Positions 6,403 to 6,610 of a stretch of 6,610 nucleotides of DNA are shown piece by piece. The first letter of the stretch is position 1. The number at the start of each line of letters is the position of its first letter. The position numbers were made by a program, and so were the translations under genes. The notes beneath the pieces are model-generated. The model did not search any database, was not told the DNA's origin, and saw nothing but the letters and a program-made list of their open reading frames with translations. This DNA comes from Lachnospiraceae bacterium UBA3821 (lineage in GTDB: Bacteria > Bacillota > Clostridia > Lachnospirales > Lachnospiraceae), in assembly GCA_002368865.1 (NCBI GenBank), contig DFDT01000065.1, positions 1 to 6,610 on the forward strand, read 5' to 3'.

Positions 6403-6610
6403 TCATTTTTCTTGTTTTTCCTTCTTCGGTCCGGTGAGCTTAAAGACGATAAAGCTCAGGATACCCGTCAGGATAAAGAGGTAAACCGAAAGTGCTCCGG
6501 CCATACCAAAGTTCTTGCTGTACAGATGCTTATTCAGATACATGATAAGCGTCATGGAAGAACGAACCGGCGAACCTGCACCATCTGTCAGGATCTGCGG
6601 TACATCGAAC
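6403..6610 (-). CDS. Sugar ABC transporter permease, MalF/UgpA type, C-terminal 68 residues only
   Basis: The frame enters from the right edge and stops with TGA at 6405-6403. The visible residues begin FDVPQILTDGAGSPVRSS and continue with MTLIMYLNKHLYSKNFGMAG. A last membrane segment follows (ALSVYLFILTGILSFIVFKL), then a Lys-rich tail. The 'FD....LT.GG.P...S.TL..Y.Y...F...G.A.AL' pattern is typical of the C-terminus of MalF/UgpA/LacF permeases of the CUT1 family. It is the expected partner of the MalG-type gene immediately downstream. The start, the EAA loop and five or more membrane segments are outside the window, so substrate and full length are unknown. Confidence 0.88.
   Translation of the reverse strand, partial: FDVPQILTDGAGSPVRSSMTLIMYLNKHLYSKNFGMAGALSVYLFILTGILSFIVFKLTGPKKEKQEK

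Overview
The window looks like a chromosomal segment of a low-to-moderate GC Firmicute, most likely a gut-type Clostridia (Lachnospiraceae-like). The reasons are a CUT1-type sugar ABC transporter, a class B sortase, and a very large secreted protein combining a choice-of-anchor A head with pilin-like isopeptide domains. This assignment comes from protein style only, not from a marker gene. Every gene that can be supported lies on the minus strand, so transcription runs from the right edge to the left edge.

Region by region in the direction of transcription: (1) 6610-6403 is the C-terminus of a MalF/UgpA-type permease, cut by the window edge. (2) 6376-5495 is a complete MalG/UgpE-type permease with its own strong Shine-Dalgarno. 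(3) 5494-5192 is a 303-base intergenic region. It holds a clear intrinsic terminator for the transporter operon, a consensus extended -10 promoter, a roughly 200-base leader with a second terminator-like hairpin, and an AT-rich cluster of inverted and direct repeats. (4) 5191-4259 is a class B sortase. (5) 4216-1 is a giant surface adhesin, open for 1405 codons and still open at the left edge.

The sortase and adhesin are 42 bases apart, and no terminator or evident promoter separates them, so they are read as one operon separate from the transporter. The adhesin has a signal peptide, a long unassigned N-terminal region, a choice-of-anchor A-type head, an FctA/Spy0128-like pilin domain, and at least five further complete Ig-like domains with the start of another. 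Each stalk domain keeps a Lys (first strand), Glu (YTxTE or YxFEED) and Asn (last strand) in the order expected for self-formed Lys-Asn isopeptide bonds. The inferred job is a covalently stabilised stalk or fibre carrying an adhesive head, attached to the wall or polymerised by the neighbouring sortase. The sorting signal that would prove this lies beyond position 1.

The plus strand carries several long open frames across the adhesin and sortase, but these are antisense shadows. No RNA gene, CRISPR array, insertion sequence or prophage gene was seen.
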